Origin: Ignavibacteriota bacterium | GTDB taxonomy: Bacteria; Bacteroidota; Ignavibacteria; UBA10030; UBA6906 | Direction of reading: 5' to 3' | Length of the DNA: 6,722 bases | NCBI GenBank assembly: GCA_016209805.1 | Contig: JACQVJ010000111.1 | Span: forward strand, 1-6,722 | Shown here: one piece after another, positions 1 through 6,338 of the stretch | How positions within the stretch are numbered: position 1 is the first letter of the stretch | Layout: each line of letters starts with the position of its first letter | Notes under the pieces: generated by a model | Told to the model about the DNA's origin: nothing | The model's database searches: none | Seen by the model: only the letters and a program-made list of their open reading frames with translations | Translations under genes and position numbers: made by a program

Positions 1-773
1 CCATCGGTGGGGACGATACGCTGAGTTACTCCGTACGACTTCACAATGAATCGTTTCCCGTTGTCGCAATCCCCAAGACGATGGATAACGACGTCTTCGG
101 CACCGACTATTGCATCGGCTTCTCGACCGCCGTTACACGAAGTGTGGATTTTATTACGGCGCTCCGCACACCGGCAGGCTCACATGAGCGCATTGCTGTT
201 GTGGAGCTCTTCGGACGAAACTCCGGGGAGACTTCTCTTATTTCCGCATATCTCGCTGGTGTTGATCGCGCCATCATTTCCGAAATTGCCTTTGATCCGG
301 AACGGCTCGCGTGGTTCCTTGTTGAAGACAAGAAAAACAACCCGAGCAACTATGCGATCATGACGATATCCGAGGGCGCCCAAATGGTCGGCGGCAAGAT
401 CGTCGAGTACGGACAAGAGGATGCGTACGGCCACAAAAAGCTTGGCGGCATCGGCGCGATTACGGGTGAGGCGATCCGGAGGATAACCGGAACTGAAATC
501 ATCTACCAGCAGGTCGCATACCTGATGCGAAGCGGCGAGCCCGACGCCCTGGACAGAATGGTTGCAATCAGCTATGCCAGCCTTGCGACCGACCTTGTGC
601 TCAAGCAACAGTTTGGTTCTATGGTCGCCCTGCGGGAGGGCAAGTACACCGTCGTCCCGATTGAGACCATCTCACAAGGGAAGAAAACGGTCGATGTCGG
701 AGAGTTGTACGACAGTGAGAATTACAGGCCAAGGGTCTCCCACCTTCTCAACAAGCCGATGTTCTTGTACTAG
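1..773 (+). CDS. 6-phosphofructokinase, pyrophosphate-type signature (5'-truncated by the window edge)
   Basis: Phosphorylates fructose 6-phosphate to fructose 1,6-bisphosphate in cytoplasmic glycolysis; with pyrophosphate as donor the step is reversible and also serves gluconeogenesis. The reading frame is open from base 3 and gives 256 residues to TAG at 771-773. Against a usual 320-420 aa, roughly the first 100 residues lie outside the window; the ATG at 81 is the internal Met of PKTMDND, not the start. Visible motifs, numbered in the fragment: GGDDT (2-6), PKTMDND (24-30) with the catalytic Asp at 28, FGRNSGE (70-76, the MGR substrate loop), ISEGA (122-126) and [11 protein letters not shown] (175-185, the QRGG region). 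In this family Gly at the positions held here by Asp5 and Lys25 marks ATP use, whereas Asp plus Lys marks pyrophosphate use. Family assignment is firm; donor choice is inferred from those two residues. The MRSG variant of QRGG is unusual. Confidence 0.93.
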   Translation, partial: IGGDDTLSYSVRLHNESFPVVAIPKTMDNDVFGTDYCIGFSTAVTRSVDFITALRTPAGSHERIAVVELFGRNSGETSLISAYLAGVDRAIISEIAFDPERLAWFLVEDKKNNPSNYAIMTISEGAQMVGGKIVEYGQEDAYGHKKLGGIGAITGEAIRRITGTEIIYQQVAYLMRSGEPDALDRMVAISYASLATDLVLKQQFGSMVALREGKYTVVPIETISQGKKTVDVGELYDSENYRPRVSHLLNKPMFLY

Positions 774-779
774 CGCAAC

Positions 780-807
780 CGGGCCGACAGGCCTGTCCGT
801 ACACCCG
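780..807 (+). terminator. weak hairpin just after the phosphofructokinase stop
   Basis: Seven bases after the stop codon lies a nested inverted repeat: CGGG (780-783) with CCCG (804-807) around the perfect 12-bp palindrome GACAGGCCTGTC (786-797). The inner stem is only 4 bp with a GGCC loop, internal loops interrupt the structure, and no T-run follows. It could help end pfk transcription, but it is not a canonical intrinsic terminator. Confidence 0.25.
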
Positions 808-856
808 ATATTGGCAACAGCAGGTAAATCGTCAATGGGCTGTTCCCCAAAAAGGG

Positions 857-898
857 CTTGACACTCTCCACCGACGAGGGTATCTTTGTACTGTCAAG
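857..898. repeat. inverted repeat flanking the promoter candidate, possible operator
   Basis: CTTGACA at 857-863 is repeated in inverse orientation as TGTCAAG at 892-898, a perfect 7-bp inverted repeat with 28 bases between the arms. One arm covers the -35 element and the other covers the predicted transcription start. The spacing is wide for a single dimer site but would suit two half-sites or a looping repressor. A 7-bp match at this spacing can also arise by chance. Confidence 0.3.
858..888 (+). promoter_or_regulatory. promoter candidate fitting both sigma70 and Bacteroidota consensus
   Basis: TTGACA at 858-863 is a perfect -35 hexamer. Seventeen bases later, TATCTT at 881-886 matches 4 of 6 positions of the -10 hexamer. 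The same bases also fit the Bacteroidota-type promoter: TTG at 858-860, 20 bases, then TATCTTTG at 881-888, an exact TAnnTTTG. Transcription would start near 893-897. It points towards kinase A, whose ATG is about 370 nt downstream, and I found no comparable site nearer that gene. The motif match is seen directly; activity and target are inferred. Confidence 0.55.
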
Positions 899-911
899 TG
901 CGGAGGAATCA

Positions 912-971
912 TTGACCTTTGGGTTAGTCCATAGACTTCTTGAAATCGACTCCCGCGGCGGTTCTCCTTAG
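912..971 (+). CDS. possible 19-aa leader peptide with TTG start
   Basis: GGAGG at 902-906 is the best Shine-Dalgarno match in the gap. It stands 5 bases before a TTG at 912 that opens a 19-codon frame ending in TAG at 969-971. It lies about 15-20 nt after the predicted transcription start of the 858-888 promoter, which is what a leader ORF would look like. The peptide resembles nothing I know and lacks an obvious regulatory run of identical codons. A TTG start and such short length make this a weak call; it may be chance. Confidence 0.15.
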   Translation: MTFGLVHRLLEIDSRGGSP

Positions 972-1173
972 CAGTTTTGGAATCCCTCCCCTGATGTCTA
1001 ACACCGCCTGGCACTGCAAGCTGCGCAACTTCTGCGGCGCCAAGTCCGTTCCATTCGTTATCTGAAACAAATGTTGATTCGGAAAGACAGTCGGCCGACC
1101 TAACATAAACATGATCAGTCCACCTCAATCCGGGGAATCGCACGGTCCATGCAGCAGTCAGCATCGAAAAGGA

Positions 1174-1187
1174 GTCAACCCGTCAAC
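1174..1187. repeat. GTCAAC direct repeat, 8-bp period
   Basis: GTCAAC occurs at 1174-1179 and again at 1182-1187, separated by CC. The pair is also bounded by GAGT (1172-1175) and ACTC (1186-1189), which are inverse to each other. It lies 77 bases before the kinase A start codon, so it could be a protein-binding site in the leader. The repeat is seen directly; any role is a guess. Confidence 0.2.
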
Positions 1188-1264
1188 TCAGCGAACAGAA
1201 TGCTCTCGTAAGTTGAATTCTGGTTTTCATTCGAAGCAGCTAGGCACAGCAAAGAAAGAACCGA

Positions 1265-2803
1265 ATGTCTAATGCACAAATCCTTGTCGTTGAGGACAAC
1301 AGTAATGTGGCGACCGACATTCAGCGGCGTCTGAAGAGCCTCGGGTACAATGTCCCGACGGTCGTATCGACAGGTGAGAACGCGTTGAAAGTTGCCGCAA
1401 CCCGTCGTCCCGATTTAGTCCTTATGGATATCATGTTGAAGGGGAACATGGACGGCATGGAAACAGCGAAAAAGCTCTCGGCCAACAATATCCCCGTAAT
1501 ATATCTCACCGCGTACTCGGACCCAAACACACTCGAGCGTGCAAAGGCAACAGGACCGTATGGCTATCTACTGAAGCCGTTCAATGAAACCGAGCTTCAC
1601 ACCACAATCGAAATCGCACTCTACAAACACCGGATGGAGCGAAAGCTCCAGCATAGTGAACAATGGCTCTCCACAACTCTCAACAGTATCGGAGAAGCTG
1701 TGATTTCCACCGACATGAAGGGGACGATCGTCTCCATGAATCCCGTTGCCGAGGCACTTACCGGTTGGAGCTCGCGGGAAGCATCCCGCAAGAACATCTC
1801 GGAAGTATTCAGGACTCTCGACCAGAAATCGAGATCCCCTCTTGAAAGTCCGTTGAAAAAGGTGATCACGGAAAAGGCCGCGATCAGTAACAACGTCACC
1901 ACGTTGCTCGTGACAAAAGGTGGAAAGGAGATTCCCATCGAAAACAATGCCGCTCCCATCAAGAGTGATGACGGATCCGTGACCGGGGTTGTGGTTGTCT
2001 TTCGTGATATTGCCGCACGAATGAAGGCTGAGGACGAAATCCGCAGATTGAACGACGAGCTTCGACGTCGAGTGAATGAGCTCACCGCAGTGAACAAAGA
2101 ATTGGGAACGTTCAACTACTCCGTGTCGCACGATCTACGGGCTCCACTCATCGCGATTGATGCGTTCTCCCGGATTCTGCAGGAGGATTTTGTAGCATCG
2201 CTCGATCCTGAGGCACAAAAGCATCTCCAGAGCATCCGGGCGAATACGAGAAACATGCTGCAACTTATTGATGATCTCCTCTCGTTTACCCGGCTCAGTC
2301 GGTCACAGATCGAGAAGGTGGACATTCAGGTGGCAGCCCAGGTGAAATCGGTCTTCGATGAACTCATGTCGTCTCATCCGAACCGGAAGATCAGTCTCAA
2401 GCTTCTCCCTCTTCCGGATGTTCGGGGTGACCGGGCGATGATCAGGCAGGTATTCGTGAACCTCCTTTCGAACGCAATCAAGTTCACGCGAAACAAGGAG
2501 CACGCATTGATTGAAGTCGGATGCAGAGGGGACTCCTGTGAAACGGTATACTTCGTGAAGGACAATGGCGTCGGGTTTGATCCGAAGGACACCGGGAGAC
2601 TCTTCAATGTATTTCAGCGACTCCATAGCCCCGGTCAGTTTGAAGGGACCGGCGTGGGACTTGCCATCGTTCATCGCATCATCGAACGACACGGCGGCAG
2701 GTTGTGGGCTGAAGGGAAGATCGACAAGGGGGCAACATTCTGCTTCACTCTTCCCGACGCCGATCCGGGAACGAACCCTACAACATTGGCAGATGAAGAA
2801 TAG
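1265..2803 (+). CDS. hybrid sensor histidine kinase A, REC-PAS-HisKA-HATPase
   Basis: Cytoplasmic kinase of 512 aa that should autophosphorylate on His and pass the phosphate to a receiver domain. Domains: receiver about 4-120 with acidic pair Glu10-Asp11, phospho-acceptor Asp55 (LVLMD), Thr82 and Lys104-Pro105; PAS about 131-252; short coiled linker 253-280; HisKA with His289 in SVSHDLRAPL; HATPase_c about 385-497 with N box Asn403 (LLSNAIKF), G1 box DNGVG (433-437), F box near LFNVFQ and G2 box GTGVGLAI (461-468). The HisKA segment resembles that of phytochrome-like kinases, but no chromophore domain is present. There are no membrane segments or signal peptide. ATG at 1265 is the only reasonable start, because an in-frame TAG stands at 1241 with no other start codon between; the upstream AAAGAAAGAA is only a weak ribosome site. 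An N-terminal rather than C-terminal receiver suggests it receives phosphate, or is tuned, from another kinase. Kinase B follows after 34 nt. Confidence 0.95.
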   Translation: MSNAQILVVEDNSNVATDIQRRLKSLGYNVPTVVSTGENALKVAATRRPDLVLMDIMLKGNMDGMETAKKLSANNIPVIYLTAYSDPNTLERAKATGPYGYLLKPFNETELHTTIEIALYKHRMERKLQHSEQWLSTTLNSIGEAVISTDMKGTIVSMNPVAEALTGWSSREASRKNISEVFRTLDQKSRSPLESPLKKVITEKAAISNNVTTLLVTKGGKEIPIENNAAPIKSDDGSVTGVVVVFRDIAARMKAEDEIRRLNDELRRRVNELTAVNKELGTFNYSVSHDLRAPLIAIDAFSRILQEDFVASLDPEAQKHLQSIRANTRNMLQLIDDLLSFTRLSRSQIEKVDIQVAAQVKSVFDELMSSHPNRKISLKLLPLPDVRGDRAMIRQVFVNLLSNAIKFTRNKEHALIEVGCRGDSCETVYFVKDNGVGFDPKDTGRLFNVFQRLHSPGQFEGTGVGLAIVHRIIERHGGRLWAEGKIDKGATFCFTLPDADPGTNPTTLADEE

Positions 2804-2819
2804 TGATTCATAAGTTCAC

Positions 2820-2840
2820 AGAAGAGTCAATGCAATAATG
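2820..2840 (+). promoter_or_regulatory. translation start region of kinase B with a two-codon upstream ORF
   Basis: The first in-frame ATG after an in-frame TAA (2811-2813) is at 2838. AGAAGAG at 2820-2826 is a purine-rich, poor Shine-Dalgarno 11 bases upstream. A second ATG at 2830 opens only ATG-CAA-TAA, and its stop overlaps the true start as TAATG. Ribosomes that start at 2830 would end on the kinase B start codon, so re-initiation is possible. The arrangement is seen directly; the function is inference. Confidence 0.3.
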
Positions 2841-5800
2841 GAGAAAGATCTTCGCATACTCCTTCTTGAGGACTCTCCCGCAGATGCAGAGCTGATCGAA
2901 GATGAGCTTTCGCGAGAAAAGATACCCCACATCCTGAAGAATGTCGGGTCCAGAAAGTCCTTTGTAAGTGCGTTGGCGGAATTCTCTCCCGACGTTATCC
3001 TCTCTGATTTCTCATTGGGTCGGTTTGATGGAATGTCCGCTCTGCGCATTGCGAAAGAACATTCTCCCACGATTCCTTTCATCATCGTCACCGGTTCACT
3101 CGACGAAGAAACCGCGGTTCGCTGCATGAAGGCCGGGGCAGCTGATTACATCCTCAAGGACCACCTGTGGCTCCTCGGATCGTCGATCATGACCGCGCTT
3201 GAGGCGAAATACGCCAGGGAAGAAGAGGAGAAATCCCAGAAGCTGCTGCAGCAAACGGCGGAGCGATACCAGAACATTGTCGATAACGCTTTACAGGGGA
3301 TCTTTCAGTGTACTCCCGATGGCTCCTTTTTCAGCGCGAACCAGGCGCTCGCACGGATGCTCGGGTTCGATGCGTCGAAAGACATGATGGCTCCCTCCGA
3401 GCATCCGACCTGGCTGCAATTCGTGGATGCAAGCTGGTGGGCAGAATTCACGCGGCAGATTGATAGCTCGGGTGTGGTCCGAAGACTGGAAGCACAAGCA
3501 CATCGGAGGGACCGAACCGCGCTATGGATCTCCGTCAGCGCTCGGGGCGTGTACGACACACATGGCTCGCTGATCTACTTTGAAGGGACCGTTGAAGATA
3601 TCACCGAACAGCGGGCCACCGAGAAAAAACTCGCGATGCTCGCATCGTTCCCGGAGCTCAATCCGAACCCCATCATCGAGCTAAGCCTCGACGGCAGGAT
3701 CACATACGTAAACCCCGCAGGGTTGAAGCGGTTCCCTGAGATTCAGACTCTGGGTGTGGAGCACCCGATCGTTCGTGAATGGCAAACGATAGCAGAAGAT
3801 CTGGCATCTGCACCGCAACCCTTGGTCGTTCGCGAAACGCATTTCGACAGCACAATCTTCCAACAGGAGATCTACTACATAGCGGACCAGAAGCTAATCC
3901 GTATCTACATGGTGGACATCACCGAGCGGAAGAATGCCGAGCGGAAAATTTTTTCAGAAGAGATGAAATTCCGCTCGCTCGTCGAGCATTCACTTGTCGG
4001 CATTTACATCATTCAGGACGGGATGTTCCGCTACGTGAACCCGAGGAGTGCGGAGATTTTCGGCTACACACAGGATGAGATCATTTTGAAAAAGAAGGTC
4101 GCTGATCTTGTCGCTGATGAAGATCGGACAACGGTCCTGGAGAATATTCGCAAACGTATCGAAGGACAAGTGCGAAGTCTCCACTACACCTTCCGCGGCA
4201 AGCGTAAAGATGGAAAGCTGGTTGACGTCGAGGTCCATGGCACACAGACGGACTACAACGGGAGGCCCGCGGTAATCGGTACGTTGCTCGATATTACGGA
4301 GCGGAAACGTGCAGAACAACTGCAAAACGCCGTCTACCGCATCGCCCAGGCAGCGGACGCTTCGCCGCAGCTTGACGACCTCTATCGCGCTGTCCATTCG
4401 GTCATTCACGAGGTGATGCCGGCAGATAATTTTTATATCGCATTGTATGACGACAAGACCGACCTCGTGACGTTTGTGTACTTCCAGGACGAGGTGGATG
4501 AGCCGTCTCCACCGCACAAACCTGGTACAGGGCTCACGGAATATATTCTGCGAACAGGGAAGTCGCTCTTATGCACCGACGAAGTGCAGGAAGAACTGGA
4601 ACGGAAGGGAGAAGCCGAGATCGTGGGAGTCCCCTCCAGAATATGGCTCGGCGTCCCGCTCATCGTCGACAAGAAAATCATCGGTGTGATGGCAGTGCAG
4701 CATTACACCGATCCTGATGCCTACGGCACACGCGAACAACACGTGCTTGAGTTTGTCTCTTCGCAGGTGGCAAAGGCAATCGACCGCAAACGCGCCGAGG
4801 AGCAACTACGTGAGAACGAAGAGCGGTATCGCTCGCTGTTCGAAGAGGACCTGACAGGCAACTTCGTATCGACATCGGACGGGAAGCTCGTCGCATGCAA
4901 TGCCGCCTTCGCACAAATCTTCGGATTCCCGTCCGTTGCCGAGGCATTAAAGTGCAATACCGTTGAGCTGTTTCCGTCGAAGAAGCATCGGGAGGAGTAT
5001 CTCAGCCTGCTTCGGAAGCACCAGAAACTGCATAGTTACGAAGCGGAGCGGCGACGGTGCGATGGGAAGCCCGTCTACACTGTCGAAAATGCCATCGGCG
5101 TCTTGAATGAGGAGGGGGAGCTGATCGAAATCAAAGGCTACATCTTTGACAACACGGAGCGCAAGAGATTGGAGGAGCAGCTCTTACAGGCGCAAAAGAT
5201 GGAGGCTGTGGGACAGCTTGCAAGCGGGATCGCACACGACTTCAACAACGTGATGAGCGTGGCTCTCACCGCGGCACAGATGATCAAGAGACACTCCCCG
5301 ACTCCCCAGGTCGAGCGCTATGCAAGAATGATTGAGGAGGCAACGCTTCGCGGTTCGGCAATTGCCAAGCAGCTTCTCCAGTTTTCCCGCGCGGATGCCG
5401 GAAAACTCACACCGATCTCCGTTTCGCAGATCATTCATGAAGTCAGAAAACTCCTCGAACATTCATTCCCCAAGAATATCTCAATCCACGTCGACATCGA
5501 AGTAAACAGCGGAGTGATCCTCGGTGATGCGGGACAGATACATCAGATGCTGCTGAACCTGTGCATCAATGCACGCGATGCGATGATGGATAGTGATGCA
5601 GGAACATCCGGAGGAGCGCTCAATCTTACGCTGCATGAGGTCACCGGTGACGTCGTCGAAAGGAGATTCGGATCGAAGAGCGGTGATCATTACATCGAGC
5701 TGTGTGTTTCCGACACCGGAACGGGCATCTCCGAAGAAGTGCGCAGGCGTATGTTCGACCCGTTCTTCACAACAAAAGGGATCGGCAAAGGGACAGGGCT

Positions 5801-6332
5801 CGGACTTTCCATTGTTCACGGGATCGTAAAAGCGCACGGGGGCCACATTGATGTTGAAAGCCGTGTTGGAGAAGGAACGACGTTCTGTGTGTATCTCCCC
5901 GCTGTTCCCCATCAACTGATTCAGTCGGAAGAGCAGGATGGGACAATCATCCGGGGTGATGGTGAGACAATCCTTGTCATCGAAGACGAACAACAGCTGC
6001 GCGATCTTGTCAAAGAAATGCTTATCCGTGCCGGATACAAGACAATCGAGGCATGCGATGGTGAGGAAGCCGTTTCCGTTTTCCGCGAAAGGAGGAATAG
6101 CATCAATCTCGTCCTGTCGGATTTAGGACTCCCCAAGATGTCCGGCGATCAGGTGTTTCGTGAGTTGAGAAAGGTGGACCCCTCGGTGAAGGTCATCTTC
6201 AGCACGGGATTCATTCAGGAGGAAAAGAAAGCGGAGTTGTTGATCGCCGGTTGCCTCGACGTCGTGAATAAGCCTTACACCGTTCCCGAACTTCTGCGCG
6301 CGGTGCGAAGGGCGCTCGACTACAAACCATAA
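2838..6332 (+). CDS. hybrid sensor histidine kinase B, REC-PAS3-GAF-PAS-HisKA-HATPase-REC
   Basis: Soluble multi-sensor kinase of 1164 aa, without membrane segments, expected to relay phosphate from His through its own C-terminal receiver. Domains: receiver 1 about 6-122 (Glu11-Asp12, acceptor Asp57, Thr85, Lys107); PAS1 138-260 ending EDITEQ; PAS2 262-367, divergent, ending VDITERK; PAS3 376-491 ending LDITERK; GAF about 495-650; PAS4 656-778 ending DNTERK; HisKA 785-855 with His800 in GIAHDFNN; HATPase_c about 895-1022 with N-box Asn911, G1 box DTGTG (959-963), F box DPFFTTK and G2 box GKGTGLGLS; receiver 2 about 1044-1160 with Glu1049-Asp1050, acceptor Asp1095, Thr1123 and Lys1145-Pro1146. 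All catalytic residues are present, so it should be active. PAS1 and PAS4 look like one subfamily, which suggests internal duplication. The GAF domain is of a kind often seen in cytoplasmic PAS/GAF kinases; its ligand cannot be read from sequence. Probably co-transcribed with kinase A, 34 nt upstream. Confidence 0.96.
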   Translation: MEKDLRILLLEDSPADAELIEDELSREKIPHILKNVGSRKSFVSALAEFSPDVILSDFSLGRFDGMSALRIAKEHSPTIPFIIVTGSLDEETAVRCMKAGAADYILKDHLWLLGSSIMTALEAKYAREEEEKSQKLLQQTAERYQNIVDNALQGIFQCTPDGSFFSANQALARMLGFDASKDMMAPSEHPTWLQFVDASWWAEFTRQIDSSGVVRRLEAQAHRRDRTALWISVSARGVYDTHGSLIYFEGTVEDITEQRATEKKLAMLASFPELNPNPIIELSLDGRITYVNPAGLKRFPEIQTLGVEHPIVREWQTIAEDLASAPQPLVVRETHFDSTIFQQEIYYIADQKLIRIYMVDITERKNAERKIFSEEMKFRSLVEHSLVGIYIIQDGMFRYVNPRSAEIFGYTQDEIILKKKVADLVADEDRTTVLENIRKRIEGQVRSLHYTFRGKRKDGKLVDVEVHGTQTDYNGRPAVIGTLLDITERKRAEQLQNAVYRIAQAADASPQLDDLYRAVHSVIHEVMPADNFYIALYDDKTDLVTFVYFQDEVDEPSPPHKPGTGLTEYILRTGKSLLCTDEVQEELERKGEAEIVGVPSRIWLGVPLIVDKKIIGVMAVQHYTDPDAYGTREQHVLEFVSSQVAKAIDRKRAEEQLRENEERYRSLFEEDLTGNFVSTSDGKLVACNAAFAQIFGFPSVAEALKCNTVELFPSKKHREEYLSLLRKHQKLHSYEAERRRCDGKPVYTVENAIGVLNEEGELIEIKGYIFDNTERKRLEEQLLQAQKMEAVGQLASGIAHDFNNVMSVALTAAQMIKRHSPTPQVERYARMIEEATLRGSAIAKQLLQFSRADAGKLTPISVSQIIHEVRKLLEHSFPKNISIHVDIEVNSGVILGDAGQIHQMLLNLCINARDAMMDSDAGTSGGALNLTLHEVTGDVVERRFGSKSGDHYIELCVSDTGTGISEEVRRRMFDPFFTTKGIGKGTGLGLSIVHGIVKAHGGHIDVESRVGEGTTFCVYLPAVPHQLIQSEEQDGTIIRGDGETILVIEDEQQLRDLVKEMLIRAGYKTIEACDGEEAVSVFRERRNSINLVLSDLGLPKMSGDQVFRELRKVDPSVKVIFSTGFIQEEKKAELLIAGCLDVVNKPYTVPELLRAVRRALDYKP

Positions 6333-6338
6333 TCCTGT

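Larger units (their letters stand above)
774..1264. other. gene-free gap between phosphofructokinase and kinase A
   Basis: This stretch of 491 bp has no convincing protein gene. The longest open frames are on the - strand (832-1164, 110 codons; 924-1112, 62 codons). They overlap each other in different frames, lack a ribosome binding site I can defend, and match no family I recognise. The gap does hold a hairpin near its left end, a strong promoter candidate at 858-888, a possible 19-codon leader ORF at 912-971 and a short direct repeat at 1174-1187; these are listed separately. Most of it is best read as the upstream regulatory region and possible long 5' leader of the kinase pair, or as decayed sequence. 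Confidence 0.6.

Noticed and set aside
81..773. Phosphofructokinase starting at the ATG at 81
   Set aside because: That Met is the third residue after Pro-Lys in the conserved PKTMDND motif, and the frame carries GGDDT further upstream, so the gene begins outside the window.
845..857. CCCC-AAAAA-GGG as an intrinsic terminator
   Set aside because: The stem is only 3 bp and no T-run follows on the + strand; it also abuts the promoter candidate.
996..1062. Integron attC-like site beginning GTCTAAC and ending near CGTTATC
   Set aside because: The left end fits RYYYAAC, but the right end does not fit GTTRRRY and the inner arms do not pair well. There is no integrase or cassette gene nearby.
1568..2131. 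Long open frames opposite the kinase and phosphofructokinase genes, for example 1568-2131 on the - strand
   Set aside because: They lie wholly within well-supported genes on the other strand, show no recognisable domain or start context, and are explained by codon bias of the real genes.
3924..3955. Short repeated GAGCGGAA segments around the PAS linkers of kinase B
   Set aside because: They encode the common TERK/AERK linker residues that follow PAS domains; coding constraint explains them.
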